Assembly: GCA_964461035.1 (NCBI GenBank)
Contig: CAYWRI010000003.1
Coordinates: forward strand, 1 to 64,000
DNA length: 64,000 nucleotides
Direction of reading: 5' to 3'
From: CAYZNE01 sp964461035
Lineage (GTDB): Archaea; Nanobdellota; Nanobdellia; Woesearchaeales; CAYZNE01
Shown: in pieces, positions 41,446 through 49,973 of the stretch
How the letters are laid out: each line of letters opens with the position of its first letter
How positions within the stretch are numbered: the first letter of the stretch is position 1
Made by a program: the position numbers and the translations under genes
The notes under the pieces: generated by a model
The model's input: only the letters and a program-made list of their open reading frames with translations
Database searches by the model: none
What the model was told of the DNA's origin: nothing

Positions 41446-44223
41446 TTAAAGAAAAGATAAATCCTTAGAAGAAAGATTAACATCAGGGTTAGCATTTTCA
41501 ATGTTTAAAGATTCTGGATGACAAATTTGATAAAATCTAAATGATTTTAGCTCGTTTTTCCAATAAAATAATAAATTTTCTTCAGATTTATTTAGATTTG
41601 ATTTATTATTACTTAAATTGTTATATTTTCCTTGTAATTCATTTATGGTATTGTTAAGACCTTTAGTGGTTTTTTCTAAGTTAATTTTAGCTTGATTTTC
41701 TTCAAAGTTTACTTTTTCTAATTCAGATCCTTCTAAACCGTCTTTAATAGTTCCGTAAAATCTATAAGATTCATACTTTGCATCAACATATTCTTTAAAT
41801 ATCTCTGCGAATTTAACAAACTTAGGTATTAACTCTGAATACTCGAAAAAAATAGGAACATAAGGTTCTGAGCTATTAAAGTTATTAATAAGCTCATAAA
41901 TATTTCTTAGATTTCCATCTTTAAATATGAATTTTTCTGGATGAACAGATAAATCATGCAAATCTTTTATATCTATATATTTATCTTCTATTTTTGTTCT
42001 TGAATCTGACTCGAGAAATCTTCCAGCTATATAATATTCTTCACAAAAATTACATTTTTGCAGTGAGTCATAAATATCATCAATGTAATATTTATCATTT
42101 TGAACTAAAAAAGACAATATTTTTGGAAGACCATCATCTTGTAAAGTTTCAACTATTCTCTCCAAGTTATCACTAAGAAATCTTCTGTCTGCAAGTTTTT
42201 GTTTTACTATTTCTCTTCCCTCTTCATCTAATGATACTTCTTCATAAAAAGATAACCCGACGCCACGAATATAATCAGATAAAGTTTTTACAATAGCTAA
42301 AACATTTGAATAAATTAATTCCTGTTCATCTTTAATTTGAAATCCGAAATGATTGTCAATTTCAAAGGGCTCCAAGATAATTTTATTTCTCAATCCAAGA
42401 TGAGCTATCCAATTAATTGCATCTGCCTTTCTAATTGTTTCAATTACTTTATTAAAACTATATAACGTTTGATTAGGCATATGTAATGCTGCATGAGCCA
42501 TAAACTCTTCAAGATATTTTTTTTTAAATTCTTCAGGAGATATATTTGTAAGAAGGGTATATGAATTTATAGGCACAACATCTTTTTCTACATCATTGAT
42601 TGCATCTCTTATTTTCTTCTCTTGAGAATCTGGTGCTAATTCTATTACTTTAAATTCTCTTCCTAAAGTAGAAATAAGCGCTCCATCTTCTGGTTTAGAT
42701 TCTTGAGGTAACAAATTAAGCCTATAAACATGACTTATTTCAAAATTATTTTTAGAAGAGTAATCATTATCAGAAATAAAAATACAATTAATTCCCTTGA
42801 ATAATGTCTTAGATTCCGAAAGAATTAATTCTTTTCTTTGATCAGAGTTATCATTTGATGGAGTTGTAGGAAGATATATGATTTCATCGGGAGAAAAAGA
42901 TTTCTCTAAATTATTTAATGGTAACATGGTTTGAGGATTATTATTCATTTTTAAATAATCTGAATCTATTTTTATGTGTGAACCTCCATTCAGATTATTT
43001 ACAATTTCATTATAAGTCAAATATTTGTCTTTTAAAGGGGGTTGAATTTGTTCTTTTGCAATAAGCTTATTTTCTATCATTGCATTTAATATTTCTGGAA
43101 GTCTTGCAAAATCTTTTTCTTCACTAAATCTATTGAAATACTTTCCTTCTTTTATTGACCAAAAAATTGACATAAATTTTTTATCAGCAACATTGGGTTC
43201 ATAATAATCAAACAATCGTTCATGATCCACAGCAGTCGCTTTCCATCTTTCCAATATTTTCTTTGTATACCAAGACATAAACTTTGAAACTTCATCCTCT
43301 TGTTTTATGTTATCATAATGAAATTTCAAAGTATTGTAGACAACATCCGTTATTTCTTTAGGTATATCATGATAATAATTAAAAAAAGTTCTTCTTTTAA
43401 TAAACCCTGCTTCTTTGATTATTTTAGGATAAAGTAATTCTAATGCGCTTGAAAAAGATAAAGATTCTTCTTTATATCTAATAAGAAAAGAAGAAAGATA
43501 CTTTGCAGTGTGAGAATTAAGAACAATTCTTGAATTAATCCATTTCGAGCGAGTATTACCTATTTCACGATAATTCAAAAGACTATACTCTGCTAATTTT
43601 ATTTCTTCTGGAATAAGATCCATTCCTTCGCGAAAATCAGACATATCTAAATTTAAATTAATCAGAGAATTTGCACAACGCTTGGCTTGATTAACTAAAA
43701 CATATTTTTCAAATATTTTTTTAGATTCTTCAAAACCAGAATTAGGTTCAACTTCAGACATATTATCAAATTTGTTAATTATGGTCATGACTTCTTTTAA
43801 ATTATCAATCATATTTTTTAATTTCCTTGTTTTATAATTAATAGCAAACATTATTGCTAAATCTTCTCGTTTGTTAAATTTTCTATGATATCTTTCTTCT
43901 AATGAATCTTTTGAATTAGACCACAACTTATTAATTTCATCAATATTATTAAATTCAAGTTCTAAAAGCTTTTCTTCTTCTTTCCACCTTTCACGAAATT
44001 TTGATTTAAACTGAGATTCTTTATAAGAACTATAAATTCCGCTTCCCCAAGGCCAATTACATCGGTATTTAGCAGTTAATTCAACTAAAGCTTTCTTCGG
44101 AACAATTTGAGAAGTAGAATCTATTACTTTATCAGATTCTTCAATAATAACAGTACATAATTTATTTATTTCATTTTCTTCAAATAATTGAGTTAAAGTT
44201 TCTTCAAGACTAGGTTTGGGCAT
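41446..44223 (-). CDS. 925-residue orphan protein
   Basis: A large, mainly helical soluble protein. ATG 44223 is chosen because TTTAAATAAA (44246-44255) lies 23-32 nt upstream, matching leaderless promoters here; a longer frame from 44265 would overlap that box. A central alpha/beta part (about 440-560) contains a strand-rich segment (GALISTLGREFKVIEL). A coiled coil lies near 850-895, and there is one CxxC (CNFC). No family is recognised. The size and monocistronic setting parallel the 1077-residue orphan at 18749. Confidence 0.75.
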   Translation of the reverse strand: MPKPSLEETLTQLFEENEINKLCTVIIEESDKVIDSTSQIVPKKALVELTAKYRCNWPWGSGIYSSYKESQFKSKFRERWKEEEKLLELEFNNIDEINKLWSNSKDSLEERYHRKFNKREDLAIMFAINYKTRKLKNMIDNLKEVMTIINKFDNMSEVEPNSGFEESKKIFEKYVLVNQAKRCANSLINLNLDMSDFREGMDLIPEEIKLAEYSLLNYREIGNTRSKWINSRIVLNSHTAKYLSSFLIRYKEESLSFSSALELLYPKIIKEAGFIKRRTFFNYYHDIPKEITDVVYNTLKFHYDNIKQEDEVSKFMSWYTKKILERWKATAVDHERLFDYYEPNVADKKFMSIFWSIKEGKYFNRFSEEKDFARLPEILNAMIENKLIAKEQIQPPLKDKYLTYNEIVNNLNGGSHIKIDSDYLKMNNNPQTMLPLNNLEKSFSPDEIIYLPTTPSNDNSDQRKELILSESKTLFKGINCIFISDNDYSSKNNFEISHVYRLNLLPQESKPEDGALISTLGREFKVIELAPDSQEKKIRDAINDVEKDVVPINSYTLLTNISPEEFKKKYLEEFMAHAALHMPNQTLYSFNKVIETIRKADAINWIAHLGLRNKIILEPFEIDNHFGFQIKDEQELIYSNVLAIVKTLSDYIRGVGLSFYEEVSLDEEGREIVKQKLADRRFLSDNLERIVETLQDDGLPKILSFLVQNDKYYIDDIYDSLQKCNFCEEYYIAGRFLESDSRTKIEDKYIDIKDLHDLSVHPEKFIFKDGNLRNIYELINNFNSSEPYVPIFFEYSELIPKFVKFAEIFKEYVDAKYESYRFYGTIKDGLEGSELEKVNFEENQAKINLEKTTKGLNNTINELQGKYNNLSNNKSNLNKSEENLLFYWKNELKSFRFYQICHPESLNIENANPDVNLSSKDLSFL

Positions 44224-44417
44224 TTTTTTTCGAAAATCAACAAAGTTTAAATAAATTTCTATCAAAAGTGACTATTTCCTTAAATAACGTATCCTTATAG
44301 TGTATACTGCTTAGGACTATTAAGAATAATAGAAATGGTTGCAAAATAATTTTCAGATATCCTAGTAATAATTAAATCTCAAAAGGATTTATAAACTAGT
44401 AGATTTATTTTTATTAT

Positions 44418-45080
44418 GTGATCATTAAATCAATTGTTAAAGCAGTTATTTTTGATATGGATGGTGTTCTAGTAGAAACCATGAAATATCACATGCTAAG
44501 TTGGGAAAAAGCACTTCACACATTTAATATTTTCCCAACAGATGAAGAATTATATTTAATCGAAGGAATGTCATATAAAGAAACTATTGATGTTTTATCT
44601 AAAAAATATTCTGTTGAATTAACACAGCATGAAAAAGAGCAAATTTACTCGACAAAAAAGAAAACATTATTAGAAATTTGTAAGTTTATTATTTATCCTT
44701 ATGTTATTGAAATACTTCAATTTTTAAAGCAAAAAAATGTGAAAATGGCTTTAGTTTCAGGTTCAAACAAAGAATTCGTTTCAACAGTAATTGAAAAGAA
44801 CTTTAATAATTTTTTCAATGTAATAATTACGGGCAGTGATGTAAAAAATGGCAAACCCTCTCCCGAGCCCTATTTAGTTTCATTAAAAAAATTGCAATTA
44901 AAACCTAATGAAGTTTTAGTAGTTGAAAATGCACCTTTAGGTATCGAAAGTGCAAAAACTGCACAACTTAAGACTTTTGCTTTAACAACAACCTTGGACA
45001 AGAAACATCTTTTGAAAGCAGATAAAATCTTCTCCAATCATCTTGAGTTGCTTAAATACATAAAAACCTTAGTGATTTAA
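44418..45080 (+). CDS. HAD hydrolase, beta-phosphoglucomutase-like
   Basis: A 220-residue complete HAD phosphatase. Motif I is FDMDGVLVET (about 12-21) with nucleophile and acid/base Asp. A helical cap follows, then motif II VSGSN, motif III Lys within GKPSPEPYL, and motif IV VVENAPLGIESA. The cap type and motifs resemble beta-phosphoglucomutase and related sugar phosphatases. The start codon is GTG, 20-30 nt after a TTTATAAAC box, suggesting a leaderless mRNA. Confidence 0.85.
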   Translation: MIIKSIVKAVIFDMDGVLVETMKYHMLSWEKALHTFNIFPTDEELYLIEGMSYKETIDVLSKKYSVELTQHEKEQIYSTKKKTLLEICKFIIYPYVIEILQFLKQKNVKMALVSGSNKEFVSTVIEKNFNNFFNVIITGSDVKNGKPSPEPYLVSLKKLQLKPNEVLVVENAPLGIESAKTAQLKTFALTTTLDKKHLLKADKIFSNHLELLKYIKTLVI

Positions 45081-45086
45081 CGTAAC

Positions 45087-45232
45087 AAAAATCTGCTGAA
45101 AGCAGTCTATCTTAGTCATAAATGACGAGGCTTTAACGACTGTTTTCTTAAAACACAGATTTTTGGAACATACGAAAGCAAGAGCTATTCATCTTAACCC
45201 TAAAGAGTTAAGCTTTCTGGCGTTTCGTATGT
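45087..45232 (+). ncRNA. Double compound hairpin upstream of glyS
   Basis: Hairpin 1: AAAAATCTG/CAGATTTTT (45087-45095/45156-45164) enclosing CAGTC/GACTG (45103-45107/45138-45142) and GTCA/TGAC. Hairpin 2: ACATACGAAA/TTTCGTATGT (45168-45177/45223-45232) enclosing CTTAAC/GTTAAG. The outer stems of 9 and 10 bp are perfect. TATA-like GCTTAAATACA at about 45050-45060 would start transcription near 45083. It may be a two-hairpin small RNA (H/ACA-like architecture, no clear ACA box) or the leader of glyS. Confidence 0.5.
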
Positions 45233-45277
45233 AATCAAATTTTACTCTTCAAGACCAAAAAATATTAAAACTAAGTA

Positions 45278-46822
45278 ATGTCAACTCTGCAAATGGAAAG
45301 AAACATTAATCAGAAAGATAAAATTAAAGCATCAAAAGAAAAATTAAAAGAACTTATGAGCTTTCTTAGTAATAAAGGATTTATCTGGGGTCCATCACCT
45401 GAAATATATGGAGGGATGGCTGGCTTTTACACCTATGGTCCTCTGGGAAAATTACTAAAAAACAATATTGAATCAATAATTAAGAATAAATTCTCTCAGG
45501 AAAAATTTTGGGAAGTCGAAATTCCAATTATTCAACCCGAAGAAGTCTGGAAAGCATCAGGTCATCTAGAAAGTTTTACAGATCCTTTAATTAAATGTGA
45601 AAAATGTAAATCAATATTTAGAGCAGACAATCTCATAGAAGAACTCTATCCTGATCTTCCATTTAAAATTGATGAAATATTGAAAATAATAGAAGAAAAA
45701 AACATAAAATGTCCTAGTTGTAAATCTGATTTCATTAAAAAAATAGAAGCTCATAATTTAATGATGCAAACTAAAATAGGTCTTGATAAAATTGCATATA
45801 ATAGACCAGAAACCGCAACCACTACCTATCTTCCATTCAAAAGATATACTGATTTTTTTAGAACAAAACTTCCCTTTGGAGTATTTCAAATAGGTAAAGC
45901 ATTTAGAAATGAAATCAGTCCAAGACAAATGATGATGCGTTTAAGAGAATTCACTCAAGCTGAAGCTCAATTATTCATATTTAAAGACGATAAAGATCAA
46001 TTTGAAGAATACGAAAGATACAAGGATCTTGAACTCAATGTTATAACTAAAGATTCTCAAGAAACAGCGTATAAAGTTCAAACTTTGACTATTGAAGAGC
46101 TTTACGAAAAGAAATATATAAAAAATAAAGCATATGCTTATGCTCTGGGTATGACCTCATCATTATTTTTAGAAATCGGATTTCCAAAAGATAAAATGCG
46201 TCTTAGACAACACACAGATGATGAAAAAGCATTTTATGCAGATGATGCCTGGGATATAGAGTTTTTCTTGAACACGTTTGGTTGGTATGAGATTGTTGGT
46301 ATTCATGATAGAACAGATTATGATCTTAAACAACATTCAAAACATTCTGGAATAGAATTAACAGAACTAAATGAAAAAACAGGTAAAAGAGAAACTCCTC
46401 ATGTTATAGAAATTGCATTTGGTATTGATAGACCATTATTCGCATTACTTGATATGTTTTATGAAAAAAAAGAAATCTCTGAAGGTAAAAACATTTTTGC
46501 AATTCCTGCAAAATTAGCACCAATAAAAGTAGCAGTTTTTCCTTTAATGAAAAAACCAGATCTTATAAAAAAAGCTGAAGAAATATATTCTACGCTTTCA
46601 AAAGATTTCATGGTTAGATATGATGCTTCAGGCAGTATTGGAAAAAGATATCTTAGAGAAAGCGAAAGTGGAACGCCTTTCTGTATAACTATTGATTATG
46701 ACTCGCTTGAAGACAATTCTGTTACAATAAGAGACAGAGACACAGAACACCAAAAAAGAGTTCAAATATCAGAACTAAAGACCACTCTCGCATCTCTCAT
46801 AGATGGAACAACTCAGATATAA
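45278..46822 (+). CDS. glyS: Glycyl-tRNA synthetase (alpha2 type)
   Basis: A 514-residue class II synthetase of the archaeal/eukaryal dimeric type. Landmarks are GFIWGPSPEIYGGMAGFYTY near the N-terminus, two CxxC pairs (CEKC and CPSC) forming a zinc module, motif 2 AFRNEISPRQ, motif 3 EIAFGIDRPLFALL and a C-terminal anticodon-binding domain. No clear TATA box has proper spacing, so transcription probably begins before the structured element at 45087-45232. Confidence 0.95.
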   Translation: MSTLQMERNINQKDKIKASKEKLKELMSFLSNKGFIWGPSPEIYGGMAGFYTYGPLGKLLKNNIESIIKNKFSQEKFWEVEIPIIQPEEVWKASGHLESFTDPLIKCEKCKSIFRADNLIEELYPDLPFKIDEILKIIEEKNIKCPSCKSDFIKKIEAHNLMMQTKIGLDKIAYNRPETATTTYLPFKRYTDFFRTKLPFGVFQIGKAFRNEISPRQMMMRLREFTQAEAQLFIFKDDKDQFEEYERYKDLELNVITKDSQETAYKVQTLTIEELYEKKYIKNKAYAYALGMTSSLFLEIGFPKDKMRLRQHTDDEKAFYADDAWDIEFFLNTFGWYEIVGIHDRTDYDLKQHSKHSGIELTELNEKTGKRETPHVIEIAFGIDRPLFALLDMFYEKKEISEGKNIFAIPAKLAPIKVAVFPLMKKPDLIKKAEEIYSTLSKDFMVRYDASGSIGKRYLRESESGTPFCITIDYDSLEDNSVTIRDRDTEHQKRVQISELKTTLASLIDGTTQI

Positions 46823-46837
46823 TCTGTGTTGAATAGA

Positions 46838-47533
46838 CTATCCAACATAGCTTAGATCTTTTTTCTTTACAGATTCTATTGCTTCGTTGCTTCTTTCCAC
46901 TATTTTTTGAAGTTTATCTTGGAATAATTCCGCTTGTTTCAAAAGTGGTTTGTAATCAACATTCAAGTTAAGATATTTATCTACAACTTCTATAATTTTA
47001 GCAGATGCTTTACTATCCGGAAGCTTTGATTCTGTGCTAGCAAATATGCAAGAAACATTATTTACTCTTTGTAAAAGCCCTGCTACAACTCCTAGCAAAA
47101 TGCTTTCTTTTAGATGTTCAACTCCGAACTCTGCAAATTTGTGATCTCCAACATAATATAATTTAATATTTCCTTTTTGTTCAGGACCGCCTGCAACACC
47201 TTCTAAATTAAGAATTCTTTTTGCATTAATCTCTTTAGCAAATTTAGCCATGCAATCTGCAATTTTCCATTCTACACCTTTAGTAGAAACCATTATATTT
47301 ATTAAAACAATATTGTGAGATTTATCATAATAAACTGCCATTGGTTTTACAATTTTACCTTGATGAATTGCAAGAGTTGGAGGAATTTCTTCATAATGAA
47401 ACACTGCCACTTCAACAGCACCCAAATGATTAATAAGAAATTCAGTTGATATTGTTCCAATAAGTCCAAAACTTGGAAATCCACAAATTATGGTTGCATT
47501 AGGTTTGATTTTTCCAAAAACTTTAATGTGCAT
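46838..47533 (-). CDS. PAC2-family protein (proteasome assembly chaperone-like)
   Basis: A 231-residue member of archaeal COG2047/PAC2. Diagnostic parts are IICGFPSFGLIGTISTEFL, then EIPPTLAIHQGKIVKPM and NLEGVAGG. The start at 47533 is fixed by GAGGTG (47540-47545), 6 nt upstream; three further residues would precede it otherwise. In many archaea this gene follows nop10; here it lies 6 kb away and converges with glyS. Confidence 0.85.
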   Translation of the reverse strand: MHIKVFGKIKPNATIICGFPSFGLIGTISTEFLINHLGAVEVAVFHYEEIPPTLAIHQGKIVKPMAVYYDKSHNIVLINIMVSTKGVEWKIADCMAKFAKEINAKRILNLEGVAGGPEQKGNIKLYYVGDHKFAEFGVEHLKESILLGVVAGLLQRVNNVSCIFASTESKLPDSKASAKIIEVVDKYLNLNVDYKPLLKQAELFQDKLQKIVERSNEAIESVKKKDLSYVG

Positions 47534-47634
47534 AAGATTCACCTCAAGATTATAATAATATTTATCTATTTAATATAGTATTTTTAAAAAGGTTGTGATT
47601 TGACAAATTCCCCTAAGAATAAATATAGATCCAA

Positions 47635-48756
47635 TTAACTTATCAGTCTATTGAATTCTTCATAATATGCTGAAGAAATATCCTGATTGTGAATTATCAA
47701 TAAGTTTTCAGAATTCTTATTAAAACCATTATTTGAAAAATTAGGTGATCCTACTATTACAACTTCTTCGTCTATAACTATGAACTTGTGATGCATATTT
47801 CCTTTATTCGAGTCTTCATAAATTTCAACTCCTGATTCTTGAAGATAATTAAAAACTGAACCAAGACCATTTTTACTTTTTGATTCCATAACAATTCTAA
47901 CATCAACTTGATTATCTTGAGCAGAAATTAAAGCATCTGCAATATCTTTAGATGTAAAACTAAATATTGCAACAACAACAGAATATTTTGCTTGATGAAT
48001 CAAGTCAACAATTCTATTTATTGTAGAATCATGTGGTAAAAAATAATTCTCAATAATGTAATTATCATGGATAAAGTACTTTGTTATGTTTGGAGTTGTT
48101 CCATATTTTAAATATTCAAATTCTGCTAAATAATTATTTTTTAGAATCTCGGATTTAATTACTATAAAATTATTATTATTTCTCCGTGTACCAAATTTGG
48201 TTGGATTCATGCTTCCTGTTAAAACAGTATTGTTATCTAAAATACAAAATTTATTGTGCATAACTCCTGAATTTCTCATAAACTTTTTGTTGGTAATATT
48301 TTCAAGTAAAATATCCTGTTCAAGTTGAATATCAAAAATCAAATCAGTATTTTTCTTTTCTAAAATAGAAACTAATGGTTTTAAATTAATATCATAAAAT
48401 GCACAGGATATATTTTCAGAAGAATTAATTGTTTTAATAAGACCAGCACTACAATTATTATAATTACAAAAATATAACTTTAATGGGCCATTATCAAACG
48501 CAAGACGATTATAAATAGAGTTATTTGATGAATTATCTGTTGAATCAACAAAAGAATTATTCAATTCGTTAAATCTTGTTGAATTTGAATAAAAGCTCAA
48601 ATTTAATAAATTCATACTGAATAAATTTATTGGTCGAGTTGAAAAAATGACTACCAAACTAATCAAAATAATAAAAAAAAATATTAAAATAAACATTAGT
48701 GATTTTGATATCTTTACTCTTTTTTTCTGGTTTTTCTTCATTTTATCTTTAATCAT
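47635..48756 (-). CDS. Membrane-anchored phospholipase D-like protein
   Basis: A 373-residue protein with a basic N-terminus, one membrane helix (about 20-39) and two HKD motifs: H167-K169-D174 in MHNKFCILD, and H322-K324-D329 in MHHKFIVID. Each is followed by GS(M/P)N. The fold is therefore a complete PLD/Nuc bilobed catalytic domain, likely facing outward. PLD family members cleave phosphodiesters in lipids or DNA; a surface nuclease for scavenging DNA is plausible in a host-dependent archaeon but is inference. Confidence 0.85.
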   Translation of the reverse strand: MIKDKMKKNQKKRVKISKSLMFILIFFFIILISLVVIFSTRPINLFSMNLLNLSFYSNSTRFNELNNSFVDSTDNSSNNSIYNRLAFDNGPLKLYFCNYNNCSAGLIKTINSSENISCAFYDINLKPLVSILEKKNTDLIFDIQLEQDILLENITNKKFMRNSGVMHNKFCILDNNTVLTGSMNPTKFGTRRNNNNFIVIKSEILKNNYLAEFEYLKYGTTPNITKYFIHDNYIIENYFLPHDSTINRIVDLIHQAKYSVVVAIFSFTSKDIADALISAQDNQVDVRIVMESKSKNGLGSVFNYLQESGVEIYEDSNKGNMHHKFIVIDEEVVIVGSPNFSNNGFNKNSENLLIIHNQDISSAYYEEFNRLIS

Positions 48757-48884
48757 ATTGTTAAATAATACAATGTGATAAGAATATCTCTGAATTTATA
48801 TTTATCTGCTAAACTTTTCTGAAATAATTTTGATATTATTCGAATATTTATTTTCAAAAAAGCCGACATCATAATTTATGTAAA

Positions 48885-48941
48885 AACTTGCTGTTAGTTA
48901 TGCTGTTTCATAATTCAAAGGCTTAAGTTAGGGTGCAAGTT
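48885..48941. other. Hairpin element between PLD and ureohydrolase genes
   Basis: AACTTGC (48885-48891) pairs with GCAAGTT (48935-48941), enclosing TTATG/CATAA (48898-48902/48909-48913). The unpaired 3' side contains TTAGGGTG, also found in the structured element at 17043-17145 (minus strand). The flanking genes diverge, and the + strand TATA (TTTTATAAAA, about 48975-48985) is downstream of it. It could be a small RNA or regulatory structure. Confidence 0.35.
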
Positions 48942-49008
48942 GTTTCCATCATTAAGGGATAACAAAATAGAAAGTTTTATAAAATTAATTTAATTCTTTA
49001 GTGTTAAA

Positions 49009-49830
49009 ATGTTTCAATTACCTGTTTTAGAATTATATGCATCAGCAGAAGAAGATGATTCTGCACTTAAATTCACACAGGGTTTAGTAACTAAAGTTTT
49101 TGAATCTAAGGGTTTATTTCAAACAAATTCTACTCAAGAAAGATTAGAGTCTTTAGATATTACACATATTAATTCAGATACTGCTACTAAAATAGATAAA
49201 ATAAATCCAAATATGAATAAGCTTCTTATAATTGCAGGTTCAAATATGCGTCATCAATCTACTTATCATTTTGTAAAATATTTTGCAGGACATTTAGATG
49301 ATTTGGTTTATGTTCATTTTGATCTTCATCCTGATGCACATCCAAGCACTTTTCCTGCTGAATTAGCATTGGAATTAGATATTTCAAATTATTCAAGAAG
49401 AGATTTAGGGCTTGGAACTTTTGTTTATCCAATACTTGGTCTTCCTACAGTAAAAACGGCGGTAATGTTTGGATATAGAGATATTCCTGAAGAAAATAAT
49501 TATAATCCTCACAGGATATATTCTAAAGTTTTCGGTCCAGCTGAAATAGTTACAAAAGATGAACTTAACAAATATTTTAAAGGAAAAAACATTTATGTAT
49601 CAATTGATGGTGATGTATTGAAAGATTGGAAAGGATTTATGTGTGGAAATGGGAAAATGGAAACTGAAACTCTTATTGAAAATATAAATTTAATTGCAGA
49701 AGCTGGAAATCTTGTTGGTGTTGATTTAACAGGATTTGCCAGAACCCAATCTGAAACAATATCTATGCCTAAACAACTTATTTTACTGGGTGAATTAAGA
49801 TTAGAATTATATAAAATAATAAGTAAGTAA
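49009..49830 (+). CDS. Arginase/agmatinase superfamily protein
   Basis: A 273-residue ureohydrolase-fold protein. Two metal motifs are clear: FDLHPDAHP (DxHxD type, about 105-113) and SIDGDVL (SxDxD type, about 198-204). The first motif, normally GGDHS, is replaced by GSNMRHQS, so one Mn ligand may be shifted. Substrate (agmatine, arginine or formimidoyl compound) cannot be told. TATA TTTTATAAAA is 24-34 nt upstream, suggesting a leaderless mRNA. Confidence 0.75.
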   Translation: MFQLPVLELYASAEEDDSALKFTQGLVTKVFESKGLFQTNSTQERLESLDITHINSDTATKIDKINPNMNKLLIIAGSNMRHQSTYHFVKYFAGHLDDLVYVHFDLHPDAHPSTFPAELALELDISNYSRRDLGLGTFVYPILGLPTVKTAVMFGYRDIPEENNYNPHRIYSKVFGPAEIVTKDELNKYFKGKNIYVSIDGDVLKDWKGFMCGNGKMETETLIENINLIAEAGNLVGVDLTGFARTQSETISMPKQLILLGELRLELYKIISK

Positions 49831-49973
49831 TTATTAGTCATATTCTTATTCATAATTTAAGTTAAGATATGTGTGTAATTGGAAACGTTTGTGATTAAAT
49901 TTTCTTTAATTATAATAAAATATTGATTTGAGTTCATAAAATATATAAAACAAATTTGAATTAGTTCTTAGTT

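Noticed and set aside
45087..45232. T-box riboswitch before glyS
   Set aside because: Position fits and TGGC occurs in the second hairpin, but the conserved T-box antiterminator sequence is missing and T-boxes are known from bacteria, so the element is left unassigned.
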